Assembly: GCF_002245495.1 (NCBI RefSeq)
Contig: NZ_NQJF01000008.1
Location: forward strand, 1-64,000
Source: Oceanimonas baumannii
GTDB lineage: Bacteria > Pseudomonadota > Gammaproteobacteria > Enterobacterales > Aeromonadaceae
Length of the DNA stretch: 64,000 bases
Reading direction: 5' to 3'
The notes under the pieces were generated by a model. It saw only the letters and a program-made list of their open reading frames with translations. It was not told the origin of the DNA and did no database searches. Each line of letters begins with the position of its first letter. Position 1 is the stretch's first letter. The translations under genes and the position numbers were made by a program. Positions 57,276 to 64,000 of this stretch are shown here, piece by piece.

Positions 57276-58213
57276 ACCATATCCTCGGGAAGCCATCGGG
57301 ATGTCAGCAAGGTACCCTGCTGTTTGGGATGTGGTAAAAGACCGTGATCCAGCATAATGCTCTGCAGTTGGCGGCCCGCATCGGCAAGCCGGCTGTCGGC
57401 ATGGTCCAAATAACGATGGTTGGCCGCCAGCCCCGGCAGCATCACCCCGGCCAGTGCCTGCTTTACCTGCAACGGACTCACCTGCTGACGGGCAGCTACC
57501 CGATAAAGGGCATCCTGGCGATTAGTACGCAGATGCTCCAGTGCCTGAAAGTGGCTGACAATCAAAGCCTTAAGCGGCTTGAACAACAGGCTGTCGGTAC
57601 GCACCGCCAGTACATCAAAAATGGTATCGGGCAATGCCCGGCTGTCGAACAGGCGCACCCCGCCATTTTCCAGCAACCGGCTGGCGGTAGGTTCATAGGT
57701 AATCACGGCATCTACCTGTTGTTGCTGCCAGGCCGCCAGTTGTCCGGAAGGAGCCAGCTCCACCCTCTGCACCGCATTTTGTGCCAGCCCGGCCTGGTGC
57801 AACACCCGATTCAGCATCAGGGCACCCAATGCCGTCGACTCTACCCCCAGGCGTTTCCCCTTCAGTTGCTGCAGCGTTTCAATTTCCGGCCTGGCCACCA
57901 GCATGTCGGCACCGGCAGATACATTGAAGACCAGCGCAATTTGTAGCGGCAACCCCAGGCTACGCGCCAGCAGGGTTTCATCCAGGGTCAGACAGGCAGC
58001 ATCCAGTTCGCCGTTGCGCAGCCCGGTCAGTGAATCGGTGGCACTGCTCCCCGATACCAGCTCCACCCCGGACGGCAGCCACCGCAGGTTTTGTGCCAGA
58101 TAGAGCGTTTCATAACCAATCCAGGTATGAATGCCCACTCTCAAGCTTCCCTGCAAACCGCAACCAGCCAGAGGCAACAAAGCCATGCCGGCCAAAAATT
58201 GACGACGATCCAT
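57272..58213 (-). CDS. NMT1/SsuA-like substrate-binding lipoprotein
   Basis: 313 aa with a lipoprotein signal (RRQFLAGMALLPLAGC, lipidated Cys18, Gly at +2, which favours the outer membrane). The mature part is an NMT1/THI5-like binding protein: LRVGIHTWIGYETLYLAQ, SATDSLTGLRNGELDAACLTLDE, LKGKRLGVESTALGALML and AVITYEPTASRLL. No ABC permease or ATPase gene is near. It overlaps the diguanylate cyclase gene, so it may present a ligand to that sensor and not feed a transporter. Confidence 0.85.
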   Translation of the reverse strand: MDRRQFLAGMALLPLAGCGLQGSLRVGIHTWIGYETLYLAQNLRWLPSGVELVSGSSATDSLTGLRNGELDAACLTLDETLLARSLGLPLQIALVFNVSAGADMLVARPEIETLQQLKGKRLGVESTALGALMLNRVLHQAGLAQNAVQRVELAPSGQLAAWQQQQVDAVITYEPTASRLLENGGVRLFDSRALPDTIFDVLAVRTDSLLFKPLKALIVSHFQALEHLRTNRQDALYRVAARQQVSPLQVKQALAGVMLPGLAANHRYLDHADSRLADAGRQLQSIMLDHGLLPHPKQQGTLLTSRWLPEDMV

Positions 58214-58499
58214 TGATGTATTTCTCTCCGAGCGCGGCTTGTTAACGCTGTTTTATCTGCCATTGTACACAGATTCATTCGGGTAAAAACCGTTCAGCGT
58301 CCGGTTTCGCAGACGGGTCACACCGCCCTCACAGGGTCAGGCGCTTTTTCCCCTGCTTTTATCGTGATGCGATAACGCCGGGCGACATCTAATTCCATTG
58401 TGGAATGTATTCACGAGCAATCACCGTTTGTCATACTGATTGAAGGGGTATTAAGGTTTGGCAGATTCTCTGTTTTACTGGTCAAAGGACATTGCCACC
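58214..58499. other. Intergenic region upstream of hglS
   Basis: About 285 bases between divergent genes. It contains the palindrome at 58392-58406 and a TTG-start reading that would extend hglS by 14 codons. No other gene is seen. Confidence 0.5.
58392..58406. promoter_or_regulatory. ATTCCA-N3-TGGAAT operator candidate
   Basis: ATTCCATTGTGGAAT is a perfect inverted repeat with six-base arms, about 95 bases upstream of hglS. It has the size and symmetry of a dimeric repressor site, such as those of the IclR family. The regulator is unknown. Confidence 0.4.
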
Positions 58500-59873
58500 A
58501 TGGTGCACGTTGCCTACGTTTCTTCGGATAGTATCCGTACCCTGTTTTCCGATGCCATGTCGCGCATGTACCAGCAGGAGGTGCCACAATACGGCACCCT
58601 GGTACAACTGGTAGCCGACATCAATAAGCAAGTGCTGGCCCGCGAGCCTGGCTTGCATCAACAACTGCAACACCAGGGCGAGCTGGAGCGACTGAGCCTT
58701 GAACGCCATGGTGCCATTCGGGTTGGCACCGCAGCCGAGTTGAATATGCTGCGGCGTATTTTCGCCATTATGGGTATGCAACCGGTCAGCTACTACGATC
58801 TGTCCGAAGCCGGCGTACCGGTTCATTCCACCGCATTTCGCCCCGTTGATCAGGCCTCCTTGCAGCACAATCCGTTTCGTATTTTTACCTCGCTGCTGCG
58901 GCTGGAGTTGATCGAAGATGCCGTCCTGCGCCAGCAGGCCGAGGCCATTCTCGCACAACGGGACATCTTTACTGCCCAGGCCAGAAAACTGGTGGACGTT
59001 GCCGAAGCGCAGGGCGGCCTGACCGATGCTCAGGCACAGGAATTCGTGGCCGAAGTACTGGAAACCTTTCGCTGGCACCAGCATGCCACCGTTGACCACG
59101 CCAGTTACCAGGCACTGCAGAACTCACACCGGCTTATTGCCGACGTGGTCTGCTTTCACGGCCCCCATATCAATCACCTGACACCACGCTCCCTGGACAT
59201 TGACGCCGTGCAGCAGCAAATGCCAGCTGCGGGCATCAGTCCCAAGGCGGTCATTGAAGGCCCGCCCCGTCGTCGCTGCCCCATATTGCTTCGCCAGACC
59301 AGCTTTACCGCCCTGGAAGAAGTCGTGATGTTTGACGGTAAGCAGGCCGGCACACACACCGCCCGCTTTGGCGAAATCGAGCAGCGCGGCATGGCCCTCA
59401 CACCAAAAGGACGCGACCTTTACGATCAGCTGCTCAGCCGCTCACGCCAGGCCCCGGCTCAGCCCGACAACGACCGTCATCAGCGCCAGCTGGCCGATAT
59501 TTTTGCCGACTTTCCCGACGATGAGACCAGTCTTCGCCAGCAGCAACTGGGGTATTTCCGCTATGAGCTTACCGATGCCGGTCGTAAGCAAGCAGCCCAG
59601 GGGGGCATTGCCAATAGCGATGACATGGAAGCACTTATTGAGGCCGGACTGGTGCAGGCCAGCCCCATCACTTATGAAGACTTCCTGCCGGTCAGTGCTG
59701 CAGGCATTTTTCAGTCCAACCTGGGGAACGCCGGTCACGAGGCCTATGGCCAGAATGCCAGCAAGGTCGCCTTTGAGCAGGCCCTGGGCAGCGCGGTCAT
59801 TGACGAATTTGGCCTCTACGCCGACATGCAGGCTGACTCCATTCAAGCAGTGCGCCAGGCCCTCGGCGCCTGA
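58500..59873 (+). CDS. hglS: 2-oxoadipate dioxygenase/decarboxylase (HglS/YdcJ)
   Basis: 457-aa iron enzyme (DUF1338/VOC-like) that converts 2-oxoadipate to D-2-hydroxyglutarate in D-lysine breakdown. Conserved segments are SDSIRTLFSDAMSRMYQQEVP, RHGAIRVGT, VHSTAFRPVD, RWHQHATVDH, KGPHINHLTPR-like GPHINHLTPR, and RFGEIEQRG. The His and Glu residues in these are the likely iron ligands. The ATG at 58500 matches the Pseudomonas protein; a TTG at 58458 lies too close to its AAGG. No other lysine catabolic gene is adjacent. Confidence 0.88.
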   Translation: MVHVAYVSSDSIRTLFSDAMSRMYQQEVPQYGTLVQLVADINKQVLAREPGLHQQLQHQGELERLSLERHGAIRVGTAAELNMLRRIFAIMGMQPVSYYDLSEAGVPVHSTAFRPVDQASLQHNPFRIFTSLLRLELIEDAVLRQQAEAILAQRDIFTAQARKLVDVAEAQGGLTDAQAQEFVAEVLETFRWHQHATVDHASYQALQNSHRLIADVVCFHGPHINHLTPRSLDIDAVQQQMPAAGISPKAVIEGPPRRRCPILLRQTSFTALEEVVMFDGKQAGTHTARFGEIEQRGMALTPKGRDLYDQLLSRSRQAPAQPDNDRHQRQLADIFADFPDDETSLRQQQLGYFRYELTDAGRKQAAQGGIANSDDMEALIEAGLVQASPITYEDFLPVSAAGIFQSNLGNAGHEAYGQNASKVAFEQALGSAVIDEFGLYADMQADSIQAVRQALGA

Positions 59874-60304
59874 TAACACGCTGTGATATTTCCCTGGTTG
59901 CGAGTCAGCGCGCGACCAGGGCTTCTTCGTATTCGCGGCTTTCCCCTTATTTTTTCACTTGTTCACCACCTTTGAATCACTATCGGTGCTCTTATTGACA
60001 CCGTCGAACAATGCACATGGACTCAAATTGCAATGTTCACTCACACATCCCCCAGCAATGCAATATAAAAACCTGAATTTTTATGCTTAACCTGTTGCAA
60101 CTTTCAAAAAAATACAAGCAAATGAAATAAAAGACTGCTTAACCACGAAAAAATGGAATGAAACCACAACTATTTTTCGTTTTAACTCAATATAAAAATA
60201 ATGGAACCTCCGTGCACTCTTAGCTCTCAGCAAGGCCGGAGCACGCCAGTCATCAACCCTGACGATGCAATGGAAACGTTCCGGCTGATAAGGATATTGA
60301 ACCC
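59874..60304. other. AT-rich intergenic region upstream of the TAXI gene
   Basis: About 430 bases with no gene. A stem CCCTGGTTGCG...CGCGACCAGGG at 59892-59921, followed by CTTCTTCG, may terminate hglS. The stretch 60000-60220 is markedly AT-rich and probably holds the promoter of the TAXI transporter genes. GGAA-ACG-TTCC at 60270-60280 is a small inverted repeat close to the start. Confidence 0.5.
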
Positions 60305-61303
60305 ATGAAAAAGACAATACTGGCCACTTCCCTGCTTTCTCTGACCGCCGTACTGAGCGGTTGTGATACGGCCGCCAGCAAAGCCAACATCGCCATTGGT
60401 CCCGCCGCCAGCACCACCCAGAAAGTATCCAAGATGGTCCTGAGCGCCTACGGTGTTGAAGAAGGTGACTTCAATGCCTACCAGGAACGCTTCGGCGATG
60501 CCCTTGATGGAGTTCAGGATGGCAACATCGATATTTCCATGGGGATTATGGGCCTGCCCGCCGGCAGCATCGAAAGCCTGCAGGCCGCCTCCGGTGACGT
60601 GGTGATGCTGGGCCTGTCTGACGAAGTCGTCGAAAAAATTGAGGGCAGCAGCGACTACCGTCGTTTCATCATCGACAAGGCAAGCTACAAGTTCCTGGAT
60701 GAAGACGTACAGACCATCGCCGCTTTCGCCATTTTGATGGCCAACACCAGCACCATCAGCGAAGAAATGGGATATCAGCTGGCCAAAGTTATGTACGACC
60801 ATGCCGATCAGGTGACCCATTCTCAGGCCAAATTCCTGACCCTGGAGCACGCCCTGAACGGCGGTGACGCCCTCAAGATCCATCCGGGTGCCAAGCGCTT
60901 CTATGAAGAAAAAGGCCTGACCGTGACTCTGCCCGTAGCCGAACTTGGCGAACAGTCGGAAAAGACCGAGTTCATCCTTGGCACCGGCAGCCAGGGTGGC
61001 ACCTACTATCCGCTGGGCGGCGAGATCGCCACCAACTGGAACAACAATATTCCCGGTGCCAACTTCACCAACGTGGAGACCAGCGCCTCCATAGAAAACC
61101 TGGTCGGCATTCGTGATGGCAAAATTGACCTGGGCATGTCTGTGCATGTTCCCGCTCGCAACGCACTCGAAGGCCTGGCCGAGTTTGAAGGTTCACCCGT
61201 AGATAATGCGGCCTTTATCGGCCAGATCTATCCGGAAGTGGTACAAATCGTCAGCCGTGCCGGCAACAAGGTTTCTTCCTTCGATAACATCAAAGTGAAG
61301 TAA
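60305..61303 (+). CDS. TAXI-family TRAP substrate-binding lipoprotein, circularly permuted
   Basis: 332 aa. Residues 1-19 form a lipoprotein signal ending LSG-C20, with Asp21 at +2, which favours retention in the inner membrane. Residues 28-205 read as the second half of an ordinary TAXI protein: NIAIGPAASTTQKVSKMVL, the IMGLPAGSI loop and the ending KIHPGAKRFYEEKGL. Residues 221-332 then read as the first half: ILGTGSQGGTYYPLGGEI, SIENLVGIRDGKIDLGMS, and an end at SSFDNIKVK just where normal proteins continue with GKKVAIG. A linker of about 15 residues joins the halves. AAGGAT lies nine bases upstream. It should bind an organic anion such as a dicarboxylate or glutamate for the permease that follows. 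Confidence 0.9.
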   Translation: MKKTILATSLLSLTAVLSGCDTAASKANIAIGPAASTTQKVSKMVLSAYGVEEGDFNAYQERFGDALDGVQDGNIDISMGIMGLPAGSIESLQAASGDVVMLGLSDEVVEKIEGSSDYRRFIIDKASYKFLDEDVQTIAAFAILMANTSTISEEMGYQLAKVMYDHADQVTHSQAKFLTLEHALNGGDALKIHPGAKRFYEEKGLTVTLPVAELGEQSEKTEFILGTGSQGGTYYPLGGEIATNWNNNIPGANFTNVETSASIENLVGIRDGKIDLGMSVHVPARNALEGLAEFEGSPVDNAAFIGQIYPEVVQIVSRAGNKVSSFDNIKVK

Positions 61304-61320
61304 CCGATCCCGACTCGGTG

Positions 61321-61352
61321 AGAGGTGGGCATTGTTTGCCCGCCTCTTTTTA
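61321..61352 (+). terminator. Hairpin terminator between the TAXI gene and the permease gene
   Basis: AGAGGTGGGCA-TTGT-TTGCCCGCCTCT followed by a run of T. It is 17 bases after the binding-protein stop and 20 before the permease start. Partial termination here would give an excess of binding protein over permease. Confidence 0.8.
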
Positions 61353-61373
61353 TTTGGTTCATGGATAGTTGCA

Positions 61374-63305
61374 ATGAATAACACTCATACACAGGACACC
61401 CTGCTCGAAAAGTACGACAAAGAGTCGGCTTTCAGAAAAAACATCGGCCGCTGGAGCTGGGTTGTGACCCTGTTTGCGGTCACCCTGACCGGCTTTCACC
61501 TCTACACCGGTTATTTTGGTACCCTGCCCACCCAAAAGCAGGGTGCCGTTCATCTGGGCCTGGCCCTGGGCATGATATTTCTGCTGTATCCGGCCAGCCG
61601 CAAGGGCATAAATCGCCCCAGTGTCGCCTGGTACGACGTCATACTCGCCTTTGTCGCCACCTTTGTGGCTTATTATAAAATCCTGTTCTTCGACGAAATT
61701 TTGCGTGCTCGCGTCACCGGCTACTCCACCGTCGACCTGATCATAGCGGTACTGGGTGTGTTGTTTGTACTGGAAGCCACCCGCCGTACCGTGGGCATGC
61801 CTATTGTCATCGTTGCTGGACTGGCCATTGCCTACGCCCTGTTTGGAAACTTCATTCCCACTCGTATCTTGTCTCACCCCGGCTTTGAAATGACCGATGT
61901 GTCAGTCAGCCTGTGGTTTAGAGAAAGCGGCATTTTCGGCACCCCGATTCAGATTTCTGCCAAATTTATCTTTTTGTTCCTGTTTTTCGGTGTCGTGCTC
62001 ACCCGCACCGGCGTTGGCCAGTTCTTTAACGATCTGGCCTTTGCCTGCACCGGCCGTTATACCGGCGGCAGCGCCAAGGCAGCCGTTATTGCCAGTGCCT
62101 TTCAGGGCATGATCTCGGGCAGCTCGGTCGGCAACACTGTGGCCTCCGGCTCCTTTACCATTCCCATGATGAAAAAGGCCGGCTTTAAACCGGAATTTGC
62201 CGCCGCCAGCGAGGCCGCCGCCTCCACCGGCGGACAAATCATGCCTCCGCTGATGGGCGCCGCCGCCTTTATCATGGTGGAGTACATCGGCGTGTCCTAC
62301 GCCGAGATCATGATGGCCGCCGTCATTCCTGCCGTGCTCTACTTCAGTGGCATCTTTATCGGTGCCCACTTTGAGGCGAAGAAGCAAGGCATCCTCGGGA
62401 TCCCGAAAGAGCAACTGCCCAGCAAACTTGATCTGCTCAAGCGCCAGGGTTATATGCTGCTACCACTGGTAGTGGTAGTGGGCACCATCCTCGCCGGCTT
62501 TACCGCCCAGCGCGCCGCCCTGCTCGGCATTGGTGCCGCCCTGCTGGTCAGCATGGTAAGAAAAGAGTCCCGGCTGACACCAAAGTCGCTGCTGTCCCTG
62601 CTGGAGCAGGGTGCCCGCGTGGCTCTGCCGGTCATCGCCGCCGTGGCCACTGCCGGCATTATTGCCGGTGTGGTCGGTATGACCGGACTGGGTGCCAAGT
62701 TTGCCGCCGGCATCATTAACCTGGCCGACGGCACCCTGATCCTGGCGCTTATCTTTACCATGATCGCCTGTATCGTGCTTGGCATGGGCCTGCCCACTAC
62801 CGCCAACTACGTCGTGACCGCCACCATAGCGGCACCGGCACTGATCAACGAATTTGGCCTGGCCCCCATCGCCGTGCACCTGTTCGTGTTCTATTTCGGT
62901 ATCGTCGCCGACATCACCCCGCCGGTGTGTCTGGCCGCCTATGCCGGTGCCGGTATCGCCCGGGCAAACCCGATGAAAACCGGTGTCACCGCGGTCAAGC
63001 TGGCTATTGGTGCCTTTATCATTCCTTATGTGTTTATCTACCATCCCATACTGGTGCTGGTCGACGTGAACCTGCCGGAGCTGGTTATGGCCCTGGTGTT
63101 CGCCCTGCTCGGTATGATGGCCATCAGCAGTGCATTGATTGGCTATTTCATTCGCCCGTCTTCACTGCCTGAAAGAGCCCTGTTGCTGGCGGCCGGTCTT
63201 GCCATGATCATGCCCGGTGTGGTCAGTTCCGGTTCGGGTCTGCTGTTGATTGCCGTTTGTTACTTGCTGCAGCGCCAGCGCCCTGCACTGGTAGCCACTT
63301 CGTAA
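61374..63305 (+). CDS. TRAP transporter fused 4TM/12TM permease (TAXI type)
   Basis: 643-aa inner-membrane permease in which the small (DctQ-like) and large (DctM-like) subunits are fused, as is usual for TAXI systems. MISGSSVGNTVASGSFTIPMMKKAGF and EAAASTGGQIMPPLMGAAAFIM are the DctM signature, and MGLPTTANYVVTATIAAPALI is the second half's counterpart. Ion-driven uptake with the adjacent binding protein is expected. The ATG at 61374 is chosen because the longer frame to 61332 runs through the terminator stem. The ribosome site is weak. Confidence 0.93.
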   Translation: MNNTHTQDTLLEKYDKESAFRKNIGRWSWVVTLFAVTLTGFHLYTGYFGTLPTQKQGAVHLGLALGMIFLLYPASRKGINRPSVAWYDVILAFVATFVAYYKILFFDEILRARVTGYSTVDLIIAVLGVLFVLEATRRTVGMPIVIVAGLAIAYALFGNFIPTRILSHPGFEMTDVSVSLWFRESGIFGTPIQISAKFIFLFLFFGVVLTRTGVGQFFNDLAFACTGRYTGGSAKAAVIASAFQGMISGSSVGNTVASGSFTIPMMKKAGFKPEFAAASEAAASTGGQIMPPLMGAAAFIMVEYIGVSYAEIMMAAVIPAVLYFSGIFIGAHFEAKKQGILGIPKEQLPSKLDLLKRQGYMLLPLVVVVGTILAGFTAQRAALLGIGAALLVSMVRKESRLTPKSLLSLLEQGARVALPVIAAVATAGIIAGVVGMTGLGAKFAAGIINLADGTLILALIFTMIACIVLGMGLPTTANYVVTATIAAPALINEFGLAPIAVHLFVFYFGIVADITPPVCLAAYAGAGIARANPMKTGVTAVKLAIGAFIIPYVFIYHPILVLVDVNLPELVMALVFALLGMMAISSALIGYFIRPSSLPERALLLAAGLAMIMPGVVSSGSGLLLIAVCYLLQRQRPALVATS

Positions 63306-63357
63306 CAGCACCATACCAAAGGGAAATCACACTCCCTTACCGGCGTCAGCCGGTACT

Positions 63358-63389
63358 CAGGCCGCCAGACAGGTTATACTGGCGGCCTG
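63358..63389. promoter_or_regulatory. Inverted repeat around the LysR gene promoter
   Basis: CAGGCCGCCAG and CTGGCGGCCTG are perfect 11-base arms separated by ten bases. TATACT (63375-63380), a good -10 element, lies in the loop and start of the second arm. No T tract follows on either strand. It may terminate the permease transcript, control the LysR gene, or both. Confidence 0.5.
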
Positions 63390-63412
63390 CTTCCACAGCC
63401 ATATACGAATTC

Positions 63413-64000
63413 ATGCGTTACCTACCTTCCATTACGGCCATGCAATGTTTTGAGGCCTCAGCCAGGCACCTGAGCTTTACCCGTGCAGCGGACGAACTCA
63501 GCCTGACCCAGAGCGCGGTAAGCAAGCAGGTGGCCCAGCTTGAGTCGTTTCTTAACCGTAAGCTGTTTCGCCGCGTGCGACGCTCTCTGTGCCTGACCCC
63601 GGAGGGGGCCATTTATATCGGTGAAGTACGCAAGATCCTGGCCCAGCTGGAAATGTCGTCCCAGTACATCATGTCCTACAACAACCAGCGGGATGTACTC
63701 AGGGTCGCCACTCTACCCACCTTTGGCAGCCGCTGGCTGGCACCTCGGCTCAGTGCCTTTCTCGATCGCTACCCGCATATCAGCCTGGACTGCAGTGAAA
63801 AGGTTGAATCCTTTGACCTGGAGCAGGAAGGCATTGATATCGCTTTTTTCTACGGTCATGGCAGTTGGCCCGGCCTGGAATGTCATCGGCTGTTCGGTGA
63901 AGAAGTGATGCCCGTGTGCGCTCCAGAGCTTTTGAATAATCATTCACCGGCCTCCCCCCTGGAGCTGACGCGCTATCGCCTTCTGCACCTGTCTACCCGC
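63413..64000 (+). CDS. LysR family transcriptional regulator, partial
   Basis: The first 196 codons are in the window and the gene continues past the edge. The N-terminal winged helix, with FEASARHLSFTRAADELSLTQSAVSKQVAQLE, belongs to the GcvA-like branch. The start of the effector domain (LRVATLPTFGSRWLAPRLSAFLDRYPHI) follows. It lies downstream of the TRAP genes on the same strand and may regulate them; that is an inference from position. Confidence 0.9.
   Translation, partial: MRYLPSITAMQCFEASARHLSFTRAADELSLTQSAVSKQVAQLESFLNRKLFRRVRRSLCLTPEGAIYIGEVRKILAQLEMSSQYIMSYNNQRDVLRVATLPTFGSRWLAPRLSAFLDRYPHISLDCSEKVESFDLEQEGIDIAFFYGHGSWPGLECHRLFGEEVMPVCAPELLNNHSPASPLELTRYRLLHLSTR

Overview
The window is chromosomal DNA of a marine-type gammaproteobacterium. 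Gene order and protein sequences fit the Aeromonadales (Oceanimonas, Oceanisphaera or Zobellella-like), but the genus is an inference. The supporting blocks are a cbb3 oxidase cluster ending in fnr, uspE and ttcA; potABCD; a continuous thrS-infC-rpmI-rplT-pheS-pheT-ihfA run; minCDE beside ycgL-ycgM-ycgN; fadR beside dsbB; and prkA-yeaH-ycgB. GC content is moderate to high and even by eye. No insertion sequence, prophage, integrase, CRISPR array or rRNA was seen.

Layout. 1-4.2 kb: an acetoin/2,3-butanediol catabolism locus that looks decayed. It has an intact E1-alpha gene behind a good sigma-54 promoter, a butanediol dehydrogenase overlapping it directly, no E1-beta or E2 gene between them, and an AcoR-type activator broken by a deletion plus frameshift. 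4.2-14.8 kb: ccoNOQP, then ccoH-ccoI-ccoS, a TauE/DsbD-like membrane protein, fnr, uspE and ttcA. This is the low-oxygen respiration module, with a perfect FNR box upstream. 14.9-21 kb: a two-gene envelope operon, potABCD (spermidine/putrescine uptake) and cobB. 21-28 kb: the translation cluster on the minus strand, in which infC starts at AUA and overlaps thrS. 28-35 kb: a TerB-like gene, a fructosamine kinase-like gene, a pteridine reductase, a CPXCG protein, a secreted prephenate-dehydratase-like protein, ribE divergent from a MATE pump, a DUF3080-like lipoprotein, and three tRNA-Val(GAC) genes.

35-49 kb: an omega-amino acid:pyruvate aminotransferase, azoR, prkA-yeaH-ycgB, fadR/dsbB, the ycg genes, minCDE and rnd. 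49-58 kb: tsaB, a yoaA helicase, a Kef-type antiporter, a ZIP transporter, and a two-gene sensory pair (an NMT1/SsuA-like lipoprotein and a PhnD-PAS-PAS-PAS-GGDEF diguanylate cyclase). 58-64 kb: hglS (2-oxoadipate dioxygenase/decarboxylase), a TAXI-type TRAP transporter and the start of a LysR regulator.

The most unusual object is the TAXI substrate-binding protein at 60305-61303. Its mature sequence reads as the second half of a normal TAXI protein followed by the first half, which is a circular permutation. It also carries a lipoprotein signal with Asp at +2. Next in interest are the secreted prephenate-dehydratase-fold protein with an altered catalytic motif, the AUA start of infC, the lipoprotein/diguanylate cyclase pair, and the decay of the aco locus. 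All family names come from reading the sequences; no database search was run.
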